Part shown: piece after piece, positions 7,956 through 16,768 of the stretch
Position numbering within the stretch: the first letter of the stretch is position 1
Layout of the letters: the number at the start of each line of letters is the position of its first letter
Assembly: GCF_018499875.1 (NCBI RefSeq)
Contig: NZ_JAHBAY010000014.1
Span: 124,001-188,000 of the forward strand
Length of the DNA stretch: 64,000 nt
Origin: Kineosporia corallincola
Lineage (GTDB): Bacteria; Actinomycetota; Actinomycetes; Actinomycetales; Kineosporiaceae
Direction of reading: 5' to 3'
The notes under the pieces: model-generated
Told to the model about the DNA's origin: nothing
The model's database searches: none
What the model saw: the letters and a program-made list of their open reading frames with translations, nothing else
Made by a program: the position numbers and the translations under genes

Positions 7956-9260
7956 TCAGGCGCTGTTGCGCTCCAGTTCGATGTCTTCGAGCGATCTTCC
8001 GGTGGTGGCCGGCATGAAGAACCCGATCACCCCCATCACCGCGATCGCGGCGACCAGCACGGCCGAGATGACGGTGATGCCCGAGGCCGACAGCAGCACG
8101 GGCACCAGCAGCCCCCACAGCGAGGCGGTCACCCGGGCCGCGAAATAGGTGAAACCCTGTGCGCTGGAGCGCAGCATGGTCGGGAACAGCTCCTGCGAGA
8201 ACAGCTTGTACATGCCCTCACCGGCCAGCCCGGCGCCGATGCCGAACGCCAGGGTGTTGAACACCACCGTGAACGCGCTGAACGGCAGCAGCAGGAAGGC
8301 CAGGTAGGCGGCGAGTTCCAGCACGACGCCGACGCTCCAGACGATGCGCCGGTGCCGCCCGGTGCGGTCGACGAACCGCATGAACACGAACGAGCCGATC
8401 ATCGTGGAGGCGATGCTGACGGCCGAGAACATCACGCTCTGGGCCTGCGAGGCGATGCCGAGGGCACGGGTGATGTAAGGGGTGAACGTGCCCCCGGTGG
8501 AGGCCGGGATGACGAAGAGCACGAACAGCATCGCGGTCCAGACGAACGCCTTCAGGTTGGCACCGCGGAACAGCTGCGCGGCATCGGCCGAGATCCCGGA
8601 CTCCACCGCCGTTCTCCAGCGCACCGACTCGGCCATGCCCTGCCGCATCGCCCAGGTGACGAGAGCGATCACCAGCAGCAGGGCGAACACGATCCGGGCC
8701 CCGGCCAGGCCCAGCGGTGACACGGCGAACGCGGTGAAGATGACCACCAGCGGCCCGATCGAGCTGGTCACCATGGTGAAACCGACCATCTTGCCGCGGA
8801 TCCGGGCCGGTGCGGTCTCGCTGACCAGGGCCAGCGACGTCGGGATGTCGGCGCCCACACCGAGCCCCAGCACGGCCGCGCCGATCAGCAGCATCGCCGG
8901 GTTCTGCGAGGCGGCCACGATCAGCGCGCCGAGGGCGAACACCAGCAGGTCCCACTTGTAGATGCGCTTGCGGCCCAGCCGGTCGCCGAGCCGGCCGCCG
9001 ATCAGCGCGCCGACACCGCAGCCCAGGCCCACCGGGCCGACGGCCACCAGCACGCCGAGCGTGGTGTCGGACAGACCGAAGCCGGTCTTGAACACGGCCA
9101 GGGTGGTGGCGGTCGCGCCCATGGCGCCGCCGTCGAGGAAGGAGGCCATGCTGGCCAGAATGATGACGAGCCACTGCTTTCCGGTCATCCGGTCCGGTGG
9201 GTCCTCGCCGGTGCCGGTTCTGCTGTCGCTGCCCAGGGGGAGGGGGTCGTGGATCTGCAC
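7956..9260 (-). CDS. MFS transporter, sugar-porter/aromatic-acid type
   Basis: 434 residues with about twelve hydrophobic helices. The conserved loop 2-3 motif is GGRLGDRLGRKR and its repeat in the second half is RFVDRTGRHRR. An acidic ADIPTSLALVSETAP loop resembles metabolite:H+ symporters that import sugars or aromatic acids. The start is a GTG at 9260. It stands between the aldo/keto reductase and esterase genes in the leftward operon and probably imports the pathway substrate. The PERF/R-type loop at the end (TTGRSLEDIE) is typical of sugar-porter family C-termini. Confidence 0.88.
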   Translation of the reverse strand: MQIHDPLPLGSDSRTGTGEDPPDRMTGKQWLVIILASMASFLDGGAMGATATTLAVFKTGFGLSDTTLGVLVAVGPVGLGCGVGALIGGRLGDRLGRKRIYKWDLLVFALGALIVAASQNPAMLLIGAAVLGLGVGADIPTSLALVSETAPARIRGKMVGFTMVTSSIGPLVVIFTAFAVSPLGLAGARIVFALLLVIALVTWAMRQGMAESVRWRTAVESGISADAAQLFRGANLKAFVWTAMLFVLFVIPASTGGTFTPYITRALGIASQAQSVMFSAVSIASTMIGSFVFMRFVDRTGRHRRIVWSVGVVLELAAYLAFLLLPFSAFTVVFNTLAFGIGAGLAGEGMYKLFSQELFPTMLRSSAQGFTYFAARVTASLWGLLVPVLLSASGITVISAVLVAAIAVMGVIGFFMPATTGRSLEDIELERNSA

Positions 9261-9319
9261 GGGGGTGCCTCGTTTCGTCGTTGAAGCGGAGGTCCTGCGG
9301 GGGTCGTGGGGGAGAGAGA

Positions 9320-10228
9320 TCAGCCGTTGCTCAGCCAGATGGCCTGTGCCGCGGTCAGTTCCAGGCGGGCGGCGGCCAGGGCCTGCCGCACGCGGTCGGG
9401 GGTGCCCGGGCCCACCGAGGCCCAGGTGCGGGGCCGGGCCAGCACCCAGGCCAGGGCGATCGACGAGGGGTCGGTGCCCAGCTGTGCGGCCAGCTCCCGG
9501 CAGCGCTGCCGGCGCTGCCGCGAGAGCGGCGCGTCGAACGGGCTGAGGACGCCGGTGTCCTCGTCCGGGCGGGCGAAGTAGCCACCGGCGTTCGCCGACC
9601 AGCTCAGCAGCGCCAGCCCGGCGGCGTCCACGGCGTCGAACAGCGGCCCGTCGCCCGGCAGCGTGCTGCCGTTGAACCTGGCCGGGTCGGGCACCGCGAG
9701 GCTGCGGTGGTAGCTGGCGAGCAGCTCGTGCCCGCGCTCACGCATCATCCCGGCGAGGGCCACCAGGCGCCCGGGCGGCCAGTTCGACGCTCCCACGGCA
9801 CCGGCCCGGCCGGTCGAGACCAGGGCCGCGACGGTGTCGGCGATCTCCTCCACCGGGCGGGCCGGGTCGTCGTTGTGCAGGACGGCCACGCCGACGGTGT
9901 CCACACCGAGCACCTCGCGGGCCCGGTCCAGCTCGCGCCCGACCACCTCCGGCGACAGCGGCAGGTCGACGCCCCGGTCACCGTGGCCGATCTTGACCAC
10001 GGTGTCGAGGGCGCCCGGCGACCGGGCCAGCCAGGCGCCGACGGCGGCCAGAGCGCGGCCGCCCAGGTAGCTGACGGCCGTCTCGACGAACCGGCCGCCG
10101 CCGGCGTGGAAGGCGTCGAGCCGCTCGCGGGTCAGCTGCTCCGGCTCCGCGCCGAAGGCGCCGCCCAGCACGATCCGGGGTGATCCCAGCACGGTGGCGG
10201 GGGACGATGGTGCGGCTTCGTTGCTCAC
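9320..10228 (-). CDS. Aldo/keto reductase-like protein
   Basis: 302 residues from the GTG at 10228; the open frame reaches a GTG at 10276, but that one lacks a ribosome site and adds an unrelated extension. It has the AKR (alpha/beta)8 pattern: a RFVETAVSYLGG strand, the Lys of VVKIGHG, the His of VAVLHNDDP, and the NADPH-binding C-terminus (LGTDPSSIALAWVLARPRTWASVGPGTPDRV). In the first motif the catalytic Asp (canonical FDTA) is replaced by Glu (VETA), so activity may be altered. It sits in the leftward catabolic operon between LysR and MFS genes. Its substrate is probably a pathway aldehyde or ketone. Confidence 0.82.
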   Translation of the reverse strand: MSNEAAPSSPATVLGSPRIVLGGAFGAEPEQLTRERLDAFHAGGGRFVETAVSYLGGRALAAVGAWLARSPGALDTVVKIGHGDRGVDLPLSPEVVGRELDRAREVLGVDTVGVAVLHNDDPARPVEEIADTVAALVSTGRAGAVGASNWPPGRLVALAGMMRERGHELLASYHRSLAVPDPARFNGSTLPGDGPLFDAVDAAGLALLSWSANAGGYFARPDEDTGVLSPFDAPLSRQRRQRCRELAAQLGTDPSSIALAWVLARPRTWASVGPGTPDRVRQALAAARLELTAAQAIWLSNG

Positions 10229-10324
10229 ACGAGGATGCTCCGGCCCCCGCCGGTGCCTGAGCAAACCTACTTTCACCAGGAGCGATGCAGGATCCGGAAC
10301 GCTCCGGCGCGGGATGGCGAGGGA

Positions 10325-11209
10325 TCAGGGATTCGCTGCGCCGGTGTGCGCCCGCACGAACTCCAGGAAGGTGCGCGCCGCCGGGGTCAGCGGCATCGAG
10401 CGTCTCCAGCACATCCGCACCCGGAACGTCTGCGCCGGGTGCAGGGGCACGTGCACCACGTGCGCCGCGGGCAGCTTGGCCAGGGTCCCGGCCTGGAGGA
10501 TGCTGACGCCCAGGCCCTCGTGCACGAACTGCGCCACGGTGGTGCCCACGTCGGCGGAGAACAGGATGCCCGGCTCGAAGCCCGCCGCCCGGCAGATCCG
10601 CCGGATGGCCAGATCGCCCTGACTGCCGGTCCGGAACGAGATGAACGGCTCGTTCTCCAGGTCGGCCACCGCCACCTGACCGGCCCCGGCCAGCCGGTGC
10701 CCGTCCGGCAGCACCGCCTCGTAGCGGTCCTCGGCGATCACGACCTGCTCCAGGTCGGCGGCCGGTCCTGGGTCGTCGATCGTGATCATGAAGTGACACT
10801 CGCCGGCGTCGAGCTGCTCGCGCAGCTGGGCGGTGGCGTCACCGCGCTGTTCCTGCTGCACGACGATCTCCTGGTGCGCCACGCTGAACCGGGCCACCAG
10901 GTCGTTCACGTAGTAGCTGGAGGCCAGCACCACCGTCTGCCGGGTCTGCCGCAGGTCGTGGCTGACCTGCCGGCGGCAGTCCTGCCAGGTGCTCACCATC
11001 GTGCGGGCGTACGGCAGCACGGCCTCGCCGGCGGCGGTCAGCCGCACCCGCCGGGCGGTGCGCTCGAACACCTCGGCCCCCAGCTCGCGTTCCAGCGCCT
11101 GGATGTGCCGCGACAGCGACGACTCGCTGATCAGGAACCGCCCGGCGGTCTCGGCGTAGCTCAGGGTGCGGGCGAGGTCGATGAACTCGTCCAGGTGATC
11201 GATCTGCAC
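10325..11209 (-). CDS. LysR-family transcriptional regulator
   Basis: 294 residues. The N-terminal HTH (MQIDHLDEFIDLARTLSYAE, then SESSLSRHIQALERELGAEVF) is followed by an LTTR co-inducer domain (about 90-290) of two Rossmann-like lobes. It lies inside the leftward catabolic gene run, between the aldo/keto reductase and DUF3500 genes. It is therefore probably the pathway-specific regulator responding to an aromatic intermediate. The start ATG at 11209 follows a GAGG-type site. Confidence 0.9.
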   Translation of the reverse strand: MQIDHLDEFIDLARTLSYAETAGRFLISESSLSRHIQALERELGAEVFERTARRVRLTAAGEAVLPYARTMVSTWQDCRRQVSHDLRQTRQTVVLASSYYVNDLVARFSVAHQEIVVQQEQRGDATAQLREQLDAGECHFMITIDDPGPAADLEQVVIAEDRYEAVLPDGHRLAGAGQVAVADLENEPFISFRTGSQGDLAIRRICRAAGFEPGILFSADVGTTVAQFVHEGLGVSILQAGTLAKLPAAHVVHVPLHPAQTFRVRMCWRRSMPLTPAARTFLEFVRAHTGAANP

Positions 11210-11260
11210 CGAGCCTCCTTCGCCGTCGGGGGAGGCCCATCGTAGGGGCGGCCCGGCCGT

Positions 11261-12445
11261 CTAGTGCTTCACGTACGCCTGTTTCGGGTACCAGCCGGGC
11301 TCGCGCAGCGGGCTGTCCGGGGTGGGCCGGTCGGACACCAGGCGCCGGTTCAGGTGCTCGCCGTGCCGGCCGTGCCGGGCGTAGTGGTCGAGCAGCAGGT
11401 CGTGCCCGAGGTCGTTGTCCAGGTCGCGCCACACGGTGTGCACGTGCTGCCCGGCCGCCACCGCGTTGTCGGCCTCGACCAGCAGGTGCGCGGTGGACAC
11501 CCGGTAGTAGTGGGCGGTGTCGGCGCCGGTGCCGCCGGCCCAGGCGAAGCGCAGTGTGGCGGGGTGCTCGCGCAGGACCTGCTCGCGGTACTGCGCGGTG
11601 ATCTCCTCCGGGCCGGTGCCGACGTAGCGCAGCAGCAGCTCGCGCACCGCGGCGAGCTGGTCCCGGTCCAGGTCGGCGCCGCTGACCCCGGACGGCGCGG
11701 CCCGGACGAACCGCAGCCGGGCCCGGTCGTCGTCACTGATCTCGTAGCCGACGATGCCGAGATCGACGTTGTCGGAACGCTCTTCGGCTCCCACCCGGGG
11801 CACCTGGCGGGTGACGAAGTCGGCCGGGGCGACGTCGTGGATGATCGCCTGCCCGCGCAGGTCCGCCGGCAGGGAGTGCAGGAGGTCCAGGGCCGCGCGG
11901 CCGTGCTCACCCAGCGGATCGAGCACCCCGGCGGGGATCGGCATGGCGCCCATCGCCAGCGGGGTGACGGTCAGGTGGCGCTGGGCCACCACGGTGAAGC
12001 TCAGCGACAGGTGGTGCCCGATCACCCGCCAGCCCCAGGTGTCCTCGAACCCGGGACGCCCGAACACGGTGAACCAGTAGCCGTCCGGGTTGCGGAAGTC
12101 GCCACCCAGAACCCCGAAACCCCTCTCGATCTGTTCCAGTTCGCGCAGGATGTTCTCGGTGGCCATCACCGCCAGTGCCTGGCTGTAGCCGCGCACGCTC
12201 AGCCCGGAGGCGAGCAGCGTGTGCGCGAGCGTGCGCTGATGGCCCACCAGCTGGGTCACCGGGACGCCCGTCCGGTCGGGTTTGGGGATGAAGTCCCAGT
12301 CCTCGCGCCGCGGGTCGCTCATCTCCGGGATGTGCATGCGGGAGCGCAGTTCCGGGCTCAGCGAGTCGAGCAGGGCCCAGGTGGCGAACAGCATGCGCTT
12401 GATGGTGCGCGGGGCCTCGTAGGTCATCACCGGTAGCTCGGGCAC
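11261..12445 (-). CDS. DUF3500 domain protein, copy 1
   Basis: 394 residues; GTG start at 12445 preceded by GGAGGA with seven-base spacing. It carries the DUF3500 signatures: WFTVFGRPGFEDTWGWRVIGHHLSLSF in the middle and, near the C-terminus, a HVHTVWRDLDNDLGHDLLLDHY block with clustered His/Asp that could bind a metal. The family has no established reaction that I know of. A second member lies at 16768-18060 across the divergent promoter, so both belong to the same pathway. It is followed in the operon order by LysR. A hydrolytic or dioxygenase-like role on a ring intermediate is speculation. Confidence 0.78.
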   Translation of the reverse strand: MPELPVMTYEAPRTIKRMLFATWALLDSLSPELRSRMHIPEMSDPRREDWDFIPKPDRTGVPVTQLVGHQRTLAHTLLASGLSVRGYSQALAVMATENILRELEQIERGFGVLGGDFRNPDGYWFTVFGRPGFEDTWGWRVIGHHLSLSFTVVAQRHLTVTPLAMGAMPIPAGVLDPLGEHGRAALDLLHSLPADLRGQAIIHDVAPADFVTRQVPRVGAEERSDNVDLGIVGYEISDDDRARLRFVRAAPSGVSGADLDRDQLAAVRELLLRYVGTGPEEITAQYREQVLREHPATLRFAWAGGTGADTAHYYRVSTAHLLVEADNAVAAGQHVHTVWRDLDNDLGHDLLLDHYARHGRHGEHLNRRLVSDRPTPDSPLREPGWYPKQAYVKH

Positions 12446-12487
12446 GGTCTTCCTCCGTCGGGTCAGGTCGGGTCGGGTCGGGGCCGG

Positions 12488-12886
12488 TCAGCCGGCGCCG
12501 GGGTGGATCACGGCGAACAGGTCGCAGTGCACCAGCGCGGGAGGCTCCAGCCGGGCGGCGACGGCCTGCCGGGCCGGGCGGTCGGCCGGGTCGGGGAACA
12601 TCGCCAGCCACTCCCGGTTCAGCGCCGCGCGGTCGCCCGGGTCGGCCAGGTGGAAGGTCATCTTGAGGATGTCGCCGGGGTCCGCCCCGGCCGCCGCCAG
12701 CAGCGCCCGCACGTGCGTGAACACGTTGGCGCACTGCTGGTCCAGGCCGGGCGGCATCTGCCGGGTGACCGGGTCGCGGCCGGTGATCGCGCCGGAGGCG
12801 AGGAACGGGCCGATCCGGCTGGCCACGGGGATCGGGTTGCTGTGCCCGAACGTCTCCAGCTCGACGCTGACCCGCCGGGAGTCCAC
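12488..12886 (-). CDS. RidA/YjgF-family protein
   Basis: 132 residues from a GTG that follows the upstream FAH-family stop codon directly (TGAGTG), implying translational coupling. It contains the RidA core: GHSNPIPVASRIGPFLASGAI at the start, QCANVFTHVRALLAAAGADPGDILKMTFHL in the middle, and a C-terminal strand ending in LVHCDLFAVI. The canonical substrate-carboxylate Arg of RidA (RxAVxVxxLP) appears here in a PARQAVAARLEPPALVHCD context. RidA relatives in aromatic pathways deaminate imines/enamines or act as 2-aminomuconate deaminases. The deaminase role is inference. Confidence 0.8.
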   Translation of the reverse strand: MDSRRVSVELETFGHSNPIPVASRIGPFLASGAITGRDPVTRQMPPGLDQQCANVFTHVRALLAAAGADPGDILKMTFHLADPGDRAALNREWLAMFPDPADRPARQAVAARLEPPALVHCDLFAVIHPGAG

Positions 12887-13753
12887 TCAGTCCTCCGCCA
12901 CGACGCGGTTCTCCAGGGCGCCCAGCTGCTCGATCTCGGCCCGCACCAGGTCGCCGGGCCGCAGGAAGTTCCCGGTCGGCGCACCGATGCCGGAGGGCGT
13001 CCCGGTGGCCAGCACGTCACCCGGCATCAGCGTGAACACCTGGGACAGATAGGCGATCTGCTCGTAGATGTCGTAGATCATGTCGCTGGTCGGCCAGTCC
13101 TGGCGCACCTCGCCGTTCACGGTGAGCCGCATCCGCAGGGCCAGCGGGTCGTCGATCTCGTCGTCGGTGGTCAGCCAGGGACCGATCGGGCCGTGGGTGT
13201 CGAACGACTTGCCCAGGGTGAAGGTGGGGGAGCGCTTCATCAGCCAGTCGCGCACCGAGAAGTCGTTCGCCACCAGGTACCCGGCGATCACCGAGCGGGC
13301 CGCGGTGGCCGGGACGTTCTTGCAGCGGCGCCCGATCACCACGCCGAGCTCGATCTCGTAGTCGAGTTCGTCGGACAGGCCGGGTTTCACCACGTCGTCG
13401 CGCGGCCCGCCGATGCAGGAGACCTGCTTGTTGAACCAGAGCTGGCTGGTGGGCACGGGAATGCCGGCCTGCCGGGCCTCCTCGGCGTGCTCGCGGTAGT
13501 TCATGCCGATGCCCAGGTACTTCTGCGGGTCGTCCACCGGGGCCAGCAGCGTCACCTCGGCCAGCGGGTACGAAGGCCCGGTGACCGCGCCGATCCGCTC
13601 GGTCAGCGAGGGCAGCTCGGGCAGGATCGCCCGCAGCGACGTGCCGACATCCCCGGAGACGTCGGTGACGGAGACGTCGGTGCCGCCAGCAGCACCGTCC
13701 ACGCGCCCGAGCCGGGCCGGGCCGTCACCGATCCGGAAACGCGCGATCCTCAT
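12887..13753 (-). CDS. Fumarylacetoacetate hydrolase (FAH)-family enzyme
   Basis: 288 residues. The ATG at 13753 overlaps the upstream SnoaL-like stop by four bases (ATGA), so the longer frame is ignored. FAH-domain motifs are complete: GIGMNYREHAEEA, the metal-binding DYEIELGVVIG (Glu/Glu), NDFSVRDW, GKSFDTHGPIGPW, and TGTPSGIG. The family cleaves or decarboxylates 2-oxo acids such as acylpyruvates, fumarylpyruvate or HHDD, a lower-pathway step of gentisate, homogentisate or homoprotocatechuate breakdown. Its position between RidA and SnoaL-like genes in a tight operon agrees. Confidence 0.9.
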   Translation of the reverse strand: MRIARFRIGDGPARLGRVDGAAGGTDVSVTDVSGDVGTSLRAILPELPSLTERIGAVTGPSYPLAEVTLLAPVDDPQKYLGIGMNYREHAEEARQAGIPVPTSQLWFNKQVSCIGGPRDDVVKPGLSDELDYEIELGVVIGRRCKNVPATAARSVIAGYLVANDFSVRDWLMKRSPTFTLGKSFDTHGPIGPWLTTDDEIDDPLALRMRLTVNGEVRQDWPTSDMIYDIYEQIAYLSQVFTLMPGDVLATGTPSGIGAPTGNFLRPGDLVRAEIEQLGALENRVVAED

Positions 13754-14229
13754 GCCTTCTCGCCCCTCTGCCGGATCGACGTGCCGGCCAGGCCGGCCTT
13801 CTCCGCCTCGGTCGGCGGGAAGGCGAGCTCCCCGTCGGTGGTCATCTGGAAGCTGACGAACCGCCAGGCCCCGTCGTCGCACAGGCGCAGCACCTGGATG
13901 GCCGGGCCCGCCAGCACCCGTTCACCGCCGTCCGGGCCGGCCAGCCGGTTGGTGATCCGGCCGGTCACGATCGCCACGTCGCCGATCAGGCGGATGGTCA
14001 GCTCGCCGCGGGTGATCTCACGGTAGGCCCGGCGGATCGCCACGTGCTCGAGCAGCTGGGCCTTGTCATGGGTCAGGCCGGGGGCGTGGGTGTGCACGAG
14101 CGAGTCGTCGTACAGGTCCTCCAGCGTGGCCAGGTCGCCGGCGATCAGGGCCTCGCAGCGGCGCTTCTCGACCTGGAGGATGGCGTCCCGGGTGGCGCCG
14201 ACGGCGACGGTGACGGGGGAGCGGCTCAT
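13750..14229 (-). CDS. SnoaL-like/DUF4440 (NTF2-fold) protein
   Basis: 159 residues, with 4-base overlaps to both neighbours. The N-terminal helix (KRRCEALIAGDLATLEDLYDD), a SLVHTHAPGLTHDKAQLLEHV segment and the C-terminal strand pair ending in WRFVSFQMTTDG are the cone-shaped NTF2 fold. Related proteins act as small isomerases, hydratases or non-enzymatic ligand binders in catabolic operons. The role here is probably conversion or binding of the intermediate between the FAD monooxygenase and FAH-type enzymes. The exact reaction cannot be told. Confidence 0.75.
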   Translation of the reverse strand: MSRSPVTVAVGATRDAILQVEKRRCEALIAGDLATLEDLYDDSLVHTHAPGLTHDKAQLLEHVAIRRAYREITRGELTIRLIGDVAIVTGRITNRLAGPDGGERVLAGPAIQVLRLCDDGAWRFVSFQMTTDGELAFPPTEAEKAGLAGTSIRQRGEKA

Positions 14230-15497
14230 CGTCGTCCCACATTCGCCGTGCGGAAACCGGTCGCCTCGCCGGCCTCGTGGCCGGGGCGGGGCTGGCCGAC
14301 CATCGAGTGGTACTTGCTGAAGATGGCGTCGGCCTCGGCCAGCGGCAGCACCTGCTCGATGTCGGTGAACATCTCGCCGCCGGTGCGGTCCTCGACCATC
14401 CGGCGGATCACCTCGTAACCCTCGCCGCGGTGCGCCATCACCATGCCGTTCACCGCCTTCAGCCGCTGCTCCTGGAAGGCCCGCAGCGCCGCGTCCACGT
14501 CGCCGCCGGCAGCGAGGTGGTGGGCCAGGGCGCCGCCGTCGACGATCGCCTGGCAGGCGCCGTTGCCGCCGCGCGGGTACATGGCGTGGGCGGCGTCGCC
14601 GATCAGGACCATCCGCCCGTCGATCCAGTTGTCCAGCGGCTCGTGCCGGATCAGCGGGAACAGGTACACCTCACGGGCGTCGCGCAGCATCTGCCGCACG
14701 TCCAGGTGCACGATCTCGCACTGCTCGTAGTAGGGCAGGATCTCCTCGACGGTGCCGCGCTGGTTCCAGTCCTCGACCGTCTCGTCGCGCATCGCCTCGA
14801 CCACCCAGTTCACCAGAACCTTTCCGGTGCCCTCGAAGTCGTTCGCGATCGGGTACACGATCATGCTGGAGCTCTGCGGGGCGCCGATGTGCAGGATGGT
14901 GCCGCCGCTGCCGAACGGCTCCATCAGGGTGGTGCCGCGCCACATCGTGATCCCGGAGTAGACCGGTTCGGAGTGTTCCGGGTGCATCTGCTGCCGGACG
15001 GCCGACTTGATGCCGTCCGCGGCGATCGCCAGGTCGGCGGTCACGTCGGGAGCACCGTCGAGGTGCAGCGTCACCCGGTCGTCGTGGTTGGTGTAACCGG
15101 TGCAGCGCACCCCGCTGACCACGGCGTCCTCGCCCAGCCGTTCGAGAACCGTTCGGTAGAGCAGCATCTGGAGGTAGCCGCGGTGCACGAAGCGCTGCTC
15201 GTGCAGGTAGCCCATGTGCACGCCGCACAGCTCGGCGTAGATCTCCTGGCCGTACTTGTTGTAGAAGATCGACTCGCGGGCGTCCACGGAGATCGCCCGG
15301 AACTCCTCCAGCAGGCCCAGCTCTTCGATTTCCCTGCTGCCGTAGACCTTCACGTCGATGCCCACGCCGAGGGGCCGCAGTTCCGGCACGGTCTCGTAGA
15401 TTCGAGGGCGGAAACCCTTCTGGTGCAGACGGAGTGCGGCGGTCAGGCCGGCCGGTCCGGCGCCGATGATCGCGATGTCGAGGGGGGTGGTGGTCAT
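14226..15497 (-). CDS. FAD-dependent monooxygenase (aromatic hydroxylase type)
   Basis: 423 residues from the ATG at 15497, with GAAGGA upstream. It has the Rossmann GAGPAGL near residue 10, a central AADGIKSAVRQ motif (class A hydroxylase DG motif), and the FAD-ribose motif LIGDAAHAMYPRGGNGACQ. This is the single-component PHBH/salicylate-hydroxylase class, using NAD(P)H and O2 to hydroxylate or oxidatively decarboxylate a phenolic ring. As the first gene of the leftward operon facing the divergent promoter, it probably does the ring-activating step. The substrate is unknown; a hydroxybenzoate or hydroxypyridine type ring would fit. Confidence 0.9.
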   Translation of the reverse strand: MTTTPLDIAIIGAGPAGLTAALRLHQKGFRPRIYETVPELRPLGVGIDVKVYGSREIEELGLLEEFRAISVDARESIFYNKYGQEIYAELCGVHMGYLHEQRFVHRGYLQMLLYRTVLERLGEDAVVSGVRCTGYTNHDDRVTLHLDGAPDVTADLAIAADGIKSAVRQQMHPEHSEPVYSGITMWRGTTLMEPFGSGGTILHIGAPQSSSMIVYPIANDFEGTGKVLVNWVVEAMRDETVEDWNQRGTVEEILPYYEQCEIVHLDVRQMLRDAREVYLFPLIRHEPLDNWIDGRMVLIGDAAHAMYPRGGNGACQAIVDGGALAHHLAAGGDVDAALRAFQEQRLKAVNGMVMAHRGEGYEVIRRMVEDRTGGEMFTDIEQVLPLAEADAIFSKYHSMVGQPRPGHEAGEATGFRTANVGRR

Positions 15498-15585
15498 CAG
15501 TGTCCTTCCCCGGGCGCCGGAGGCGCTGGTCGGGCGCGGAGTCGCGACGCACCGGGTAGCGACGTCGCCACGATCGACCGTAGAG

Positions 15586-15659
15586 GAAATCATTTACGAT
15601 TTCAAACATGAAATCTCTTGCGATAGGGCCGGACGGCCCTTAGCTTCGTATCAGATTTC
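15586..15659. promoter_or_regulatory. Cluster of GAAATC/GATTTC half-sites in divergent promoter
   Basis: Within the AT-richer 220-bp gap between the divergent monooxygenase and amidohydrolase genes lie GAAATC (15586-15591), GATTTC (15598-15603), GAAATC (15610-15615) and GATTTC (15654-15659). The first pair forms a dyad with a 6-bp spacer. The second and third form GATTTCA-N4-TGAAATC. Probable operators for one of the local GntR or LysR regulators; assignment to a protein is inference. Confidence 0.55.
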
Positions 15660-15718
15660 GTACACGATCCGGCTGCGGCCGGGGCGCGAACCGATTCAAT
15701 GACGAGAAGGATTCAGCC

Positions 15719-16768
15719 ATGACCGTGGTCGACATCAACATCCATCACCTGCCCGAGGACCTGTTCTCGAACCCGGCGATCCTCAACGGTTTTCTGGACA
15801 GCGCGCCGCGCGGCTTCGGGGAGATCGCCCGGATCGCCGAGCTGGACGACGGCCGCAAGCAGCTCATTCTGGAGAAGCCCGCCGGTTACCAGAACCTGAA
15901 CTACGTCGAGGGCGACTACAGCGCCGAGGCCAAGCTCAAGGCGATGGACGAGGCGGGCGTCGACTACGGCGTGATGCGGGTACCGGTCTGGCAGGAGTGG
16001 CTGGGCCTGGAGACCTGCCGGGCGGTCAACGACAACGCCGCGCAGATCGTGGAGCGTTCGGAGGGGCGGCTGTTCTCCACCGCCTGCGTGCCGCCGTGGG
16101 GCGGCAAGGAGAACATCTACGAGCTCGAGCGCTGCGTGAAGGAGCTCGGGGCGGTCGGTGTGCAGCTGGCCTGCCACTACGGGCAGCTCTACCTCGACGA
16201 CCCGGTGTTCGAGCCCTACCTGAAGGTGATCGAGAAGCTCGACGTGCCGGTCATCGTGCACCACACGCCGCTGCCGGTGGAGTGGCGGTCGGTGATCGAC
16301 TACACCAACCTGCGGCGCGAGTTCGGCCGGATCACCGACCAGGCCACCGCCGTGGGCCGCGAGCTGTTCAGCGGCATGTTCGACCGGATGCCCGGCCTGC
16401 GGTTCGTCCACACCATGCTGGGCGGCAACTGGTTCGCCAACGCCGCCCTGCTCACCCCGCACGCCTCCACCAAGAAGGAGGCCATCACCCGGCTGGACCC
16501 GACCGGCGGCGAGAAGATCCGCGGCTACCTGGAGAACAACGTCTTCTTCGACCTGACCCACCCGCACTCCTGGGGCAAGGACCAGGTGGAGTGCGCGATC
16601 AAGGTCAGCGGTGCCGACCACTACATGTTCGGCTCGTCGTTCCCGGTGTTCTACGGCTGGATGAGCCAGGGTGTCGACTTCGTCCGGAACACCCTCGAGA
16701 TCACCGACGAGGAGCGCGAACTCGTGCTGTCGGGCAACGCCAAGCGGCTGTTCAACCTGCCGATCTGA
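15719..16768 (+). CDS. Amidohydrolase-family (ACMSD-like) protein with altered metal ligands
   Basis: 349 residues; GAAGGA lies upstream of the ATG. It has the amidohydrolase-2 barrel used by decarboxylases and hydrolases of lignin pathways (ACMSD, LigW, LigJ, LigY). Ligand positions are partly changed. The N-terminal HxH is N-I-H (DINIHHLP), while His residues in VPVIVHHTPLP and LRFVHTMLGG are kept. The usual GSDxP Asp is Ser (MFGSSFPV). The protein may therefore bind metal differently or be a lyase/hydratase variant. It is the first gene of the rightward operon, with a 1-base overlap to the DUF3500 gene. Confidence 0.82.
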   Translation: MTVVDINIHHLPEDLFSNPAILNGFLDSAPRGFGEIARIAELDDGRKQLILEKPAGYQNLNYVEGDYSAEAKLKAMDEAGVDYGVMRVPVWQEWLGLETCRAVNDNAAQIVERSEGRLFSTACVPPWGGKENIYELERCVKELGAVGVQLACHYGQLYLDDPVFEPYLKVIEKLDVPVIVHHTPLPVEWRSVIDYTNLRREFGRITDQATAVGRELFSGMFDRMPGLRFVHTMLGGNWFANAALLTPHASTKKEAITRLDPTGGEKIRGYLENNVFFDLTHPHSWGKDQVECAIKVSGADHYMFGSSFPVFYGWMSQGVDFVRNTLEITDEERELVLSGNAKRLFNLPI

